From an uncultured Aquincola sp. (GTDB taxonomy: Bacteria > Pseudomonadota > Gammaproteobacteria > Burkholderiales > Burkholderiaceae), in contig CAKZXL010000483.1 of the NCBI GenBank assembly GCA_937883885.1, positions 1 through 12,748 on the forward strand: a stretch of 12,748 nt of DNA, written 5' to 3'. Positions 1-7,663 of this stretch are shown piece after piece. A program made the translations under genes and the position numbers. Each line of letters starts with the position of its first letter. Position 1 is the stretch's first letter. The notes under the pieces were generated by a model, which was not told the DNA's origin, made no database searches, and was given only the letters and a program-made list of their open reading frames with translations.

Positions 1-167
1 GAGATCTCCTCGGTCCAGGCGAAGGACTGGTTGCTGAAGTAGCGCACCACCACGTTGGCGAAGGTGATGAGCACCAGCGCGGCCATGAGGATCACGGCGC
101 ACCAGTCTTCGAGGGCGAGAGGGACTTTGACGGGCGCCACTCCATCTTCCTGCGAACTTGTCTCCAT
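1..167 (-). CDS. dctQ: TRAP transporter small permease (DctQ-like), 5' part only
   Basis: This is the N-terminal 55 residues of a TRAP-type (tripartite ATP-independent periplasmic) transporter small membrane subunit; the rest runs off the left edge. DctQ forms the inner-membrane complex with the large permease DctM and receives substrate, usually a carboxylate, from the periplasmic protein DctP. The reading begins METSSQEDG and then shows a hydrophobic first membrane helix (WCAVILMAALVLITFANVV) followed by VRYFSNQSFAWTEEIS. The asparagine-VVVRY and FAWTEE signature is characteristic of DctQ. The ATG at 165-167 was chosen because the typical short polar leader precedes the helix; I see no strong Shine-Dalgarno sequence before it. 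No dctP lies upstream: the neighbour is a divergent cyclase gene. Either the operon order is dctQ-dctM-dctP or an upstream gene has been displaced. The substrate cannot be told. Confidence 0.85.
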   Translation of the reverse strand, partial: METSSQEDGVAPVKVPLALEDWCAVILMAALVLITFANVVVRYFSNQSFAWTEEI

Positions 168-265
168 TGGCAGTCTTGTTCTTTGAAAGGGACAGTTTAT
201 CGGCGGCAGGTCATCCGTCGAAATGGGGATGCCGGCTCCCGGAGACCGCGCCACGATGCAGCACC
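168..265. promoter_or_regulatory. Divergent intergenic region between dctQ and the cyclase operon
   Basis: These 98 bp must carry the promoters of both the leftward TRAP gene and the rightward cyclase operon. It is the most AT-rich spot nearby: TTGAAA at 183-188 and TTTATC at 196-201 are seen, but their spacing is wrong for one sigma70 promoter on the plus strand. A sigma54-like TGGCAG at 168-173 lacks the matching GC element. No Shine-Dalgarno sequence sits at a good distance from the cyclase ATG. No clear operator palindrome was found. Confidence 0.35.
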
Positions 266-2050
266 ATGACTGTCATGCCACTCGACCAAGCACCACGACG
301 CAGGCGTCGCGCGATCCTGGTCGTGGATGTGGTTGAGTCTGTACGGCTCATGCGCTTGCACGAGGATGCGTTCATAGGCCGCTGGCGCCGTTTCGCCCGG
401 GAAGTGCAAGTGGAACTGCTACCTGCACACGGCGGCCGGCTGGTCAAAAGTCTGGGTGACGGCATGCTGCTGGATTTCAGGGATGCGCACGCAGCATTGG
501 CTGCTGGGCTGGCCCTGCGCGATTTCGTCGAACGTCACCGCGGCGGAGCGCAAGACCCAGTGGCCTTCGCGCTGCGTATGGGCTTGCATGTGGCCGAGGT
601 GATCGTGGACGAGCTGGACATCTACGGCTCCGGGGTCAACCTGGCTGCCCGCTTGGCCGAGCTGAGTCGACCGGGCGACATCACCATTTCCCCGGAAGCA
701 CGCGACGAGTGCGTCGACGGTCTGGACGCGGTGTTCGAAGACCTTGGAGAGGTTTATCTCAAACACATCGACGAGCCAGTGCATGCCATCAGGGTTCATG
801 CCGGCTCGCTGCACCCGGGCATGATCCAGTCCCGTGCCTGGCCCGTCGATCGGCTCGACGGTGCCCTGGCGAGCGTAGCGGTGATGCCGTTCGGCGGTTT
901 GACCGCCGACTCACCCATGGGTGAGTTGATTGCGGACAGCGTGATCGCGCACCTGTCTCGCAGCGACAGCCTGCGTGTCATCTCCAGGCTGTCATCGTCG
1001 GCACTGGCGACGAGATCGCTCAGCAGCGGCAAGATCGGCGAACTACTGGGTTGCGACCACCTGCTTGCCGGCCGTTGTCTGGCAGTCGGTAGCCGGCGCC
1101 TGATAACCGCGGAACTCACCATCGCGGCCACTGGCGAAGTCCTGTGGGCCGACCGGATCGAGTCGAGTGAGGAAGAACTCCTGTCTCCCGATGACCCGGT
1201 GACCCGTGAGATCGCCTGGCAAGCTGTGCGCGCGATTCTGGAGCGCAGCCTTCGCCATGCCGTGAATACGCCACTGCCGTCGCTGCAGGACTTCTCTCTG
1301 CTGCTGTCCGGCATGTCGCTGATGCACCGATCGCCGCCGCGTGACTTTGAACGTGCAGGCGAGGTCCTGCAACACCTCGTGGGCCGCCGGCCACGAGCCG
1401 CGCAGCCGTGGGCCCTGCTGGCGCAATGGCGCGTCCTGCGGGTGACGCGCGGCCTGTGCGACGACACAGCGGCAGAGGCGCGGCATGCGCTGGATCACAC
1501 GCGCCGCGCGGCGGAATGTGATGCCGAAAATGCCCTGGCACCTGCGGTGGAAGGGTTTGTCCATTGTCATCTGCTCAAAGACCTTGCCGGGGCGCAGTCA
1601 CGCCTGGACCACGCGCTGGCCATCAAGCCCAATGAACCCCTCGCCTGGCTGTTTCAGTGCGTGGTGGACGGCTTCCGCGGCGATGGCGAGCGGGCGTGGA
1701 ACAGCGCGCGGCGCGCCATCTCGCTGTCACCGCTGGACCCGATGCGGCCGTACTTCGATGGGCTTGCCGCCAGTGCAGCATTGGCGGCGGGTCTCCTGGA
1801 CGACGCGGTGATGTTGGCAGAGCGCTCCTTGCGGCTCAATCGCAATCATCTGCCGACACTTCGCGCGCTTGCCATCGCACGGGTGGAGCGAGGCGAACTG
1901 GCGCTGGCCCGTGAACTGGGTGCGCGGGTGGTGGCACTCGATCCGGATTTCAGTCTTCGCACCTACATGAGCGGCGCTCCGCGAGGCGCGGCCGCCTCCA
2001 CACGCGAGCGCTACAGCATGGCGTTGCGGGCCGCTGGCCTGCCGCCCTGA
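266..2050 (+). CDS. Class III adenylate cyclase with TolB-like and TPR regions
   Basis: This 594-residue protein probably makes cAMP from ATP in the cytoplasm. Residues about 15-175 form a class III cyclase homology domain with every key residue visible: metal-binding Asp21 (VVDVVES) and Asp65 (SLGDGM), the adenine-selecting pair Lys61 (LVKSLGD) and Asp118 (DIYG), and the transition-state pair Asn125 and Arg129 (GVNLAAR). The Lys/Asp pair favours ATP over GTP. Residues about 203-315 resemble the TolB N-terminal/FlgO-like domain (ASVAVMPFGGL, then GELIADSVIAHLSR), common in such cyclases. The remainder to the C-terminus is helical and TPR-like (for example LAIKPNEPLAWLF and AISLSPLDPMRPYF), probably for protein contacts. 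There is no membrane segment or signal peptide. The start was set at the ATG at 266 because the upstream TTG extension looks non-coding; the ATG at 275 is an alternative. The PAP2-fold gene follows after 24 bp, so the two are likely co-transcribed. Confidence 0.88.
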   Translation: MTVMPLDQAPRRRRRAILVVDVVESVRLMRLHEDAFIGRWRRFAREVQVELLPAHGGRLVKSLGDGMLLDFRDAHAALAAGLALRDFVERHRGGAQDPVAFALRMGLHVAEVIVDELDIYGSGVNLAARLAELSRPGDITISPEARDECVDGLDAVFEDLGEVYLKHIDEPVHAIRVHAGSLHPGMIQSRAWPVDRLDGALASVAVMPFGGLTADSPMGELIADSVIAHLSRSDSLRVISRLSSSALATRSLSSGKIGELLGCDHLLAGRCLAVGSRRLITAELTIAATGEVLWADRIESSEEELLSPDDPVTREIAWQAVRAILERSLRHAVNTPLPSLQDFSLLLSGMSLMHRSPPRDFERAGEVLQHLVGRRPRAAQPWALLAQWRVLRVTRGLCDDTAAEARHALDHTRRAAECDAENALAPAVEGFVHCHLLKDLAGAQSRLDHALAIKPNEPLAWLFQCVVDGFRGDGERAWNSARRAISLSPLDPMRPYFDGLAASAALAAGLLDDAVMLAERSLRLNRNHLPTLRALAIARVERGELALARELGARVVALDPDFSLRTYMSGAPRGAAASTRERYSMALRAAGLPP

Positions 2051-2060
2051 CACGCACAAC

Positions 2061-2067
2061 AGGGGAG
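2061..2067 (+). promoter_or_regulatory. Ribosome binding site of the PAP2-fold gene
   Basis: AGGGGAG lies 7 bases before the ATG at 2075, in the short gap after the cyclase stop. It fixes the start so that the GGSA repeat tract is inside the protein. Confidence 0.8.
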
Positions 2068-2074
2068 CATCGAC

Positions 2075-3283
2075 ATGGCTTTGCAATCGGGTTTGCTTGG
2101 CGGCTCGGCGGGCGGATCCGCCGGCGGGTCGGCGGGAGGGTCTGCAGGCGGATCGGCCGGGGGGTCGGCTGGTGGGTCCGCAGGCGGCTCGGTGTACGCG
2201 GATCAGTTCGCCAACACACTGTTCTGCGAGGCGCTGACGCGCACCCGCGGTGCGGTGATCGATGTGGAAGAGCGCATCCCGCCGTGGGAAATGGGCGACC
2301 CGTTCCCAGATCTCGACCGCCGGCTTTACCGCTGGGACCCATGGGTGCGCACGTACCTGGTGGCCCAGGAACTGGTGAGCCGGGTGCGGTTTCGGCTGCA
2401 CCCGAACGTTCCGGGCCATGTCACGGCCCAGTTCCTGGACGACGGTCTCGAAGACTTCGTCGATGGCGTCACGCTCGTCAGGCCACCGACCAACGTGTTT
2501 GCCTCGCAGATCAGCCTTGTCCTGTCTTACGCGGAACTTCGCGAGGAGCGAACCTCGGAGATCCTCGCGCAGATCGAGCAGCACCATGCCTTCTGGAACG
2601 CGCTGGTCCCCATCCAGGCCGACCGCCTGCGCCACACCCGTGAGCTGCTGGATGCGGCCGTGCAGTTCGCCATTTACATCGAGATGAAGTTCAAGCACGA
2701 GCTGGCGTGCTGGCGGCCTTGCGATTACTCGGCGCAGGTGCAGCCGATGCTGACCACCCCGGGTCATGGCTCACTGCCCAGTGGCCACTGCACGCAGGCC
2801 TATGTGGTGGCCGAGGTGCTCAAGGCCCTGCTCAACACCATGAAGACCGGGACAGGCTACCGCACCTTCAACGCCCAGCTGCACCGGCTGGCCGCACGGA
2901 TTGCCACCAATCGCGTCATCGCCGGTGTGCACTTTCCGGTCGACAACGTGGCCGGGAGGCTGCTGGGCACTGTGCTTGGTGAGTACTTCTGCTTCGTCTG
3001 CGGCGGCCGCGGACCGGACTCCGAACCAAGCTCAGGGGTACCGGCCTGGCGAGCGGGCCGCTTCGACGGCACAAGATTTCCGGAAGACACGGACTTCGAT
3101 CCATTCGCCCAGCCACTGTCTCCTCCGGTGAGTGCTTCAGGCAAGGATCACTACTACGAGTTTGGCCGTCCGAAGGACAACGACGGCCATGACTTCCAGC
3201 CCAAGGCTCGCTCTGCCCTGATGAACGCATTGTGGGTGCAGGCGCTTGAAGAGTGCCGCGGGCTTGGGCTGGTGTACGCATGA
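2075..3283 (+). CDS. PAP2/vanadium haloperoxidase-fold protein with GGSA-repeat N-terminus
   Basis: This 402-residue protein carries the full active-site signature of the PAP2 acid phosphatase / vanadium haloperoxidase superfamily. Lys207 and Arg214 form K-x6-RP (KHELACWRP). PSGH is at 235-238 within TTPGHGSLPSGHCTQ. Arg280, His286 and Asp290 form R-x5-H-x3-D (NRVIAGVHFPVDN). In this superfamily these residues bind phosphate or vanadate, and His286 equivalents are the nucleophile or vanadate ligand. The protein could therefore be a soluble phosphatase or a haloperoxidase; sequence alone does not decide. Residues 9-40 are eight GGSA-type units, a flexible leader rather than a signal peptide. 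No multi-helix membrane pattern is evident, unlike lipid-phosphate PAP2 enzymes. Residues about 310-402 form a C-terminal extension I do not recognise. The stop overlaps the start of the subtilase gene (ATGA at 3280-3283), implying translational coupling. Confidence 0.85.
   Translation: MALQSGLLGGSAGGSAGGSAGGSAGGSAGGSAGGSAGGSVYADQFANTLFCEALTRTRGAVIDVEERIPPWEMGDPFPDLDRRLYRWDPWVRTYLVAQELVSRVRFRLHPNVPGHVTAQFLDDGLEDFVDGVTLVRPPTNVFASQISLVLSYAELREERTSEILAQIEQHHAFWNALVPIQADRLRHTRELLDAAVQFAIYIEMKFKHELACWRPCDYSAQVQPMLTTPGHGSLPSGHCTQAYVVAEVLKALLNTMKTGTGYRTFNAQLHRLAARIATNRVIAGVHFPVDNVAGRLLGTVLGEYFCFVCGGRGPDSEPSSGVPAWRAGRFDGTRFPEDTDFDPFAQPLSPPVSASGKDHYYEFGRPKDNDGHDFQPKARSALMNALWVQALEECRGLGLVYA
2099..2194 (+). 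repeat. Eight tandem 12-bp units encoding GGSA (last unit GGSV)
   Basis: Codons 9-40 of the PAP2-fold gene consist of seven GGSA units and one GGSV. The DNA units differ from each other at synonymous positions: Gly uses GGC, GGA, GGG and GGT; Ser uses TCG, TCC and TCT; Ala uses GCG, GCC, GCA and GCT. The protein repeat is perfect while the DNA repeat is not, so this is not a fresh slippage product. Confidence 0.95.
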
Positions 3284-5232
3284 AAGCGCCCGCATGGCAA
3301 CCCCTGCCACCAGGCGCCTGGGGCGGTGACGTGACACGGGCCGGCGCAGACCCCTTGCTGCTGCTGGCTGACGGCACCTTGTGTCAAGACTTCTTGCGGC
3401 GCGGGGATCTGCTTCCGGCGCACGTACCCGTGCTGTGCGAGCTGAAGAAGCCGCAGGGCATTGCAAAGCTGGCTCAGGAGATTGCCCGAGCGGGCGGAGG
3501 CTGGATCACCCCTGCCTACCCGCGCACACCCGGGCATTCCACCGCCTTCTGCACTGCTCACTTCACGCCGGACTACTTGAGCGCCATACATGCAGGCCGA
3601 GCCGGCCGAATGCTGCACCGGTTCGAGCTGCAGCTGCCCGTGATCCCGCAGCGACCCGGCCCGCCCGGGCCCCGCCCGCCCCACCCAACCACGGGCCAGC
3701 AGGCCCAGCGGCCACAGGCAGGCGCGGACCTCATTGGCATCATCGACAGTGGATGCCCGTTCGCCCATGCCAATCTGCGCCGGCCAGGCGGCGGTACACG
3801 GGTGATGGCACTGTGGAACCAAGACGAAGCTGCGGTCTTTGGCGCAAAGGGGCAGTGCCCGGCCGACTTCGGATATGGCACCGAAGTGCACCGAGAAAGC
3901 ATGGATGCATGGATGGCCGATAGTGCAGCCGGGCATGGCGTGAACGAGGATCTCTGCTATTCCCGCGCTGGCCTGAACAATTTGCGCCGCCGCATGTCGC
4001 ACGGTGCCGCCGTGCTGGATCTCTTGGCGGGCAGCCGTCCGCTGCATGTACGGCTGCCGCAATCGAGTGACAGCCCTCCCTCATGGAAGCCGGCCGACGA
4101 TGCAGCCAGCAAGGCCGACATCGTGTTCGTCGAACTGCCGCGCGACAGTGTTCAGGATTCTTCGAGCGGTGGTCTCGGGCGCTGGCTGCTGGACGGGCTG
4201 CGATACATCTGCAGCTGTGCGGGCCCGCAGACGCGCCGCATCGTCGTCAATATCAGCAATGGAACCAGCCGCAGCACCCACGACGGGAGCTCACTGCTGG
4301 AAACCGCCATGCTGGACCTCATCCAGGAGCAGCGGCGGCGGGGTCGGGAATTGCATATCGTGGTGGCTGCCGGCAACGCTCGCGACGAGGAGACGCATGC
4401 CCGACTGGACGGGCTGCAAGCGGAAAGGGCGACCGAAGTTCGGTTGCAGGTTCCTCCCGCCAGCGAAACGCCAACGTGGATCACGGTGCGGGTGCCTGCC
4501 GGACATGCTGGGGACCTCGGGCTCTGTCTCACAGGTCCACATGACGCCAAGGACGCACATAGCGCCAAGGCCTTGCAAATGGTCAAGGCTGGTAAGCAGG
4601 CGAGCCTATGTGTAGGCTCCAGCCATCTGGCCGCCATCGTTTTTCCCAACCCGTTGAGCGACAGCACGTCGAGCATGGCCTTGATTTACATCGGCCCCAC
4701 GGAAACCGGCGGCAGGGCACCCCGCGCCGCCCACGGCGTATGGACCATCACCGTGCGGACGCGTCACCCATGCATGCCGCCGGTCGACCTGTTCATCAGT
4801 CGCAACCAGACGAACCCCGGGGCACTGGTGCGGGGCCGCCAAGCTAGGTTCATCAGCCAGTACGAAGGCTATGCACCTGATCGTTGGCGCCGAGAGGCAG
4901 AGCAGGACTGTGACCCACCGCGATCGCCGATCCGGCGTGCGACCACGCTAAACGGGCTTGCCACGGCAGCCACCTCATCCGGCCTCGTCGTTGTTGGCAG
5001 CAGGTTCTGGCGCGACAAGGACTTGAACTGCCTGAGCCCGTATAGCGCGCGGGGACCATCGGCAGGTCCGCATGGCGATCCGTCACGCAAAGACGTGGAC
5101 CACCTTGCACCTACCGATATGTACCGCGGGCTGCCCGGCATCTGTGTCGCTGGCAATCGATCAGGAGCCGTGGTGCGCGTGAACGGCACCAGCTTCGCTG
5201 CACCTCAGGCAGCGCGAGAACTGCTGAAGTGA
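3280..5232 (+). CDS. Subtilisin-like serine peptidase (S8 family), probably cytoplasmic
   Basis: This 650-residue protein is a subtilase with the catalytic triad in order: Asp156 (LIGIIDSGCPF), His241 (MSHGAAVLDLLAG) and Ser638 (NGTSFAAPQ). The oxyanion-hole asparagine is Asn366 (VVAAGNARDE). Residues 1-120 form an N-terminal region I do not recognise, followed by a proline-rich linker at about 122-146. Between Asn366 and Ser638 lies an insertion of roughly 140 residues or more with beta-rich stretches (ITVRVPAG, WTITVRT), possibly a jelly-roll domain. No signal peptide or membrane helix is seen, unlike most secreted subtilases. The ATG at 3280 was chosen because it overlaps the PAP2 stop (ATGA); the in-frame start at 3253 lies inside that gene. 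The protein stops 12 residues after Ser638. Subtilisin has over 50 residues there, so the C-terminal part of the fold looks short. The target is unknown. Confidence 0.87.
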   Translation: MKAPAWQPLPPGAWGGDVTRAGADPLLLLADGTLCQDFLRRGDLLPAHVPVLCELKKPQGIAKLAQEIARAGGGWITPAYPRTPGHSTAFCTAHFTPDYLSAIHAGRAGRMLHRFELQLPVIPQRPGPPGPRPPHPTTGQQAQRPQAGADLIGIIDSGCPFAHANLRRPGGGTRVMALWNQDEAAVFGAKGQCPADFGYGTEVHRESMDAWMADSAAGHGVNEDLCYSRAGLNNLRRRMSHGAAVLDLLAGSRPLHVRLPQSSDSPPSWKPADDAASKADIVFVELPRDSVQDSSSGGLGRWLLDGLRYICSCAGPQTRRIVVNISNGTSRSTHDGSSLLETAMLDLIQEQRRRGRELHIVVAAGNARDEETHARLDGLQAERATEVRLQVPPASETPTWITVRVPAGHAGDLGLCLTGPHDAKDAHSAKALQMVKAGKQASLCVGSSHLAAIVFPNPLSDSTSSMALIYIGPTETGGRAPRAAHGVWTITVRTRHPCMPPVDLFISRNQTNPGALVRGRQARFISQYEGYAPDRWRREAEQDCDPPRSPIRRATTLNGLATAATSSGLVVVGSRFWRDKDLNCLSPYSARGPSAGPHGDPSRKDVDHLAPTDMYRGLPGICVAGNRSGAVVRVNGTSFAAPQAARELLK

Positions 5233-5241
5233 CCGCAGCGC

Positions 5242-6717
5242 TCAGGGGCAGGCCGCCATCACCTGCGCTACCGCCGCCGTGAGCTTCTTGCCATACGGCA
5301 CATGCAGGAACTCGTTCGGGCCGTGGGCGTTGCTCTTGGGGCCCAGCACGCCGCACACCATCATCTGGGCCTTGGGGAAGCCCTGCTGCAGCATGCTCAT
5401 CAAAGGGATGGTGCCGCCCTGCCCCACGAAGCCGACCGGCGCATTGAACTGCGCCAGCGAAGCGCTGTTGAGCGCCTCGTACAGCCAGGGCGACAGCTCG
5501 GGCGCGTTCCAGCCGTTGGCGCCGTAAGCGCCGGCGCGACCATCGGGCTGGAAGGTGACCTTGGCGTTGTAGGGCGCGTTGTCTTCCAGCAGGGCCTTGA
5601 GCTTGAGCGCCGCTTCGTTGCCGTCCACCAGCGGCGGCAGCCGCAGGCTGAGCTTGAAGGCGGTGTAGGGCCGCAGCACGTTGCCGGCGTTCTTGAGTTC
5701 GGGGAAGCCGTCCACGCCCACCACCGACAGCGTCGGCTTCCAGGTGCGGTTGAGCAGCGCCTGCACCGGCTCGGTGGTGGTGGGCAGCGTGGGGCTGCCT
5801 TCGGCGCCGCAGGCCCAGGGGAAGCGCTTCCACACCTCGTCCTTCAGGATGGCGGCGGTGGCCTTGGCCTGCTCGATGCGCGAAGCCGGGATCTCGCAAT
5901 GGAAGCTCTGCGGCAGCAGCTCGCCGGTGCGGCTGTCTTCCAGCCGGTCGAGCACTTGGCGCAAGATGCGGAAGCTCGACGGCACCAGGCCGCTGGCGTC
6001 GCCCGAGTGCACGCCTTCGGTCAGCACCTCCACCTTCAGCACGCCGCTGACCATGCCGCGCAGGCTGGTGGTCAGCCACAGCTGCTCGTAGTTGCCGGCG
6101 CCGGAGTCCAGACACACCACCAGGCCCACGTCGCCCAGGCGCGGGCGCAGCACCTCGAGGTAGGCCGGCAGGTCGAAGGAGCCGCTTTCTTCGCAGGCTT
6201 CGATGATGCCGACGCAGCGCGGCCGAGGGATGCCCTGGCGGTCCAGCGCCATGATGGCGGTGAGCGAGGCGTACACGGCATAACCGTCGTCGGCGCCGCC
6301 GCGGCCGTACAGCAGGCCGTCTTCGTACTTGGGCGTCCACGGGCCCAGGTCGTTGCGCCAGCCGCTGAATTCGGGCTGCTTGTCCAGGTGGCCGTAGAGC
6401 ACGATGGTGTCGGTGCTGCCGGCCTTGGTGGCGGGCGCCTCGAAAAAGATGACCGGCGTGCGGCCTTCGATGCGCACGATCTCCAGCGTCAGGCCCGGCA
6501 CGCGGCGGCTTTCCACCCACTCGGCGGCCTCGCGCATCACCTGCTCGATGTGGCCGTTCTTCTGCCAGTCGGCGTCGAACATCGGGCTCTTGCACGGGAT
6601 GCCGATGTAGCGGGTGACCGCCGGCACGATCTCCTCGTCCCACATGCGGGCGGCGAATTCGCCCAGGGCCGTGGATTCATCCGGTTGCAGGGGCAGGTTC
6701 GGGTCGCGGGCATTCAT
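5242..6717 (-). CDS. M20 family dipeptidase (metallopeptidase)
   Basis: This 491-residue protein is a zinc-dependent dipeptidase or carboxypeptidase of the M20 family, close in layout to carnosinase/PepV-like members, and likely works on short peptides in the cytoplasm. Visible residues are metal ligand His110 and catalytic Asp112 (LYGHLDKQP), bridging Asp at 143-144 (GRGGADDGYA), catalytic Glu176 and metal ligand Glu177 (ACEESGS), Asp204 (CLDSGAG) and the C-terminal His472 (EFLHVPYGKK). The dimerisation-domain signature GVHSGD is at 235-240. Length is normal for the family. The ATG at 6717 is preceded by GAAGGA at 7 bases; the open frame continues further upstream but through the hydrolase gene, so that extension was discarded. 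It lies 49 bp downstream of the alpha/beta hydrolase on the same strand and converges on the subtilase with only 9 bp between stops. Confidence 0.92.
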   Translation of the reverse strand: MNARDPNLPLQPDESTALGEFAARMWDEEIVPAVTRYIGIPCKSPMFDADWQKNGHIEQVMREAAEWVESRRVPGLTLEIVRIEGRTPVIFFEAPATKAGSTDTIVLYGHLDKQPEFSGWRNDLGPWTPKYEDGLLYGRGGADDGYAVYASLTAIMALDRQGIPRPRCVGIIEACEESGSFDLPAYLEVLRPRLGDVGLVVCLDSGAGNYEQLWLTTSLRGMVSGVLKVEVLTEGVHSGDASGLVPSSFRILRQVLDRLEDSRTGELLPQSFHCEIPASRIEQAKATAAILKDEVWKRFPWACGAEGSPTLPTTTEPVQALLNRTWKPTLSVVGVDGFPELKNAGNVLRPYTAFKLSLRLPPLVDGNEAALKLKALLEDNAPYNAKVTFQPDGRAGAYGANGWNAPELSPWLYEALNSASLAQFNAPVGFVGQGGTIPLMSMLQQGFPKAQMMVCGVLGPKSNAHGPNEFLHVPYGKKLTAAVAQVMAACP

Positions 6718-6724
6718 GGCGGGG

Positions 6725-6730
6725 TCCTTC
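6725..6730 (-). promoter_or_regulatory. Ribosome binding site of the M20 dipeptidase
   Basis: On the minus strand this reads GAAGGA, 7 bases before the ATG at 6717. It decides between that ATG and much longer in-frame alternatives. Confidence 0.8.
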
Positions 6731-6766
6731 GGCGCTGGGTTGGGCGGATGGCGGATGCAGACCAGT

Positions 6767-7663
6767 TTAGGCCGGGCGCAAAGCACCTTGCGGCGTCTCG
6801 GGCCGGGCCGGCTGCCACTGGCGCTGCAGCGACTGCAGGCCGCGTTGCAGCGCCTCGGCCACCGCCCGGCCATCGGCGCCCGGTTCATTGAAGATCTCGT
6901 GCTGGCAATGGGCGAAGCAGCGGCTGCTGACCCAGCGCTCGGGCGCGCGGGCCGCGAACTCGGCGCTGCCTTGCGGATCGACGCAGCGGTCTTCACCGGC
7001 ATACAGCAGCAGCGTGGGCAGCTGCCAGCGCGGCGCCTGCAGCCGCACCAGCAGGCCGGCATCGACCATGAAGCGCACCAGCCGCGGCGTCACGCGGTCG
7101 TGCACCAGCGGGTCGGCGCGGTAGGCGGCCACGGCGGCCGGGTCGCGGCTGAGCCAGTCGGCCCGCAGGCCGTTGTGCAGCGGCTGGTCGGGCCGCAAGC
7201 TCACCATCACCCGCAGCACGCCGCGCAGCAGGCCGTTGAGGCCGGCGTCCAGCGCGGGCGACGACAGCACCAGGCCGTCGACCGGCCGGCACCACGGCGC
7301 GGGCCGCGGCATCAGCGCCTCGGCCGCATAGCGGGCGGCCACCACGCCGCCCAGGCTGTGGCCCAGCAGCACCAGCGGGCCGGGCAGCTGGGCGCGCACA
7401 TGGTCCACCAGCAGGCCCAGGTCGGCCAGCAGGCTGTGCGGCGCGGCCACGTGGCCACGGGCACCGCCCGAAGCGCCATGGCCGCGCTGGTCGTAGCCCA
7501 TCACATGCCAGCCCTGGCGGTTGAGTTCATGGGCCAGCCCGTCGTAGCGGCCGATGTGTTCGCCCAGGCCGTGCACCAGCAGCACCGTGCCGCGGGCCGG
7601 CGCCGAAGCGGACCATCGACGCAGGTGCAGCGGCAGGCCGTCTTCGGTGCGCATCGCAAACAT
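6767..7663 (-). CDS. Alpha/beta hydrolase, monoacylglycerol lipase-like
   Basis: This 298-residue protein belongs to the serine aminopeptidase S33 / Hydrolase_4 group, whose bacterial members are mostly monoacylglycerol lipases or lysophospholipases. The oxyanion loop is HGLGEH at 31-36. Nucleophile Ser103 sits in GHSLGG, the acid is Asp225 (YAGEDRCVD) and the base is His255 (CQHEIFNE). The HGxGEH and YDQRGHG signatures (57-63) are typical of MGL-type enzymes. No signal peptide is visible, so it is probably cytoplasmic. The start is uncertain: I used the ATG at 7663 (MFAMRTEDG). An ATG at 7687 has an AGGGG about 12 bases upstream, a GTG at 7699 is in frame, and an ATG at 7654 also fits. It lies between the diguanylate cyclase and the M20 gene on the same strand. 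It probably shares a transcript with the M20 gene; the true substrate is unknown. Confidence 0.88.
   Translation of the reverse strand: MFAMRTEDGLPLHLRRWSASAPARGTVLLVHGLGEHIGRYDGLAHELNRQGWHVMGYDQRGHGASGGARGHVAAPHSLLADLGLLVDHVRAQLPGPLVLLGHSLGGVVAARYAAEALMPRPAPWCRPVDGLVLSSPALDAGLNGLLRGVLRVMVSLRPDQPLHNGLRADWLSRDPAAVAAYRADPLVHDRVTPRLVRFMVDAGLLVRLQAPRWQLPTLLLYAGEDRCVDPQGSAEFAARAPERWVSSRCFAHCQHEIFNEPGADGRAVAEALQRGLQSLQRQWQPARPETPQGALRPA

Noticed and set aside
158..265. TTG start at 158 for the cyclase
   Set aside because: The added residues look non-coding, overlap the dctQ start and have no Shine-Dalgarno sequence.
5302..6891. Long plus-strand open frame opposite the M20 gene
   Set aside because: Antisense shadow caused by high GC; low-complexity translation rich in His, Gly, Gln and Arg, with no motifs, while the minus strand has a complete catalytic set.
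6718..7062. N-terminal extension of the M20 gene to 7062
   Set aside because: It overlaps the hydrolase gene, has Arg/Cys-rich translation, and the ATG at 6717 has a good GAAGGA.
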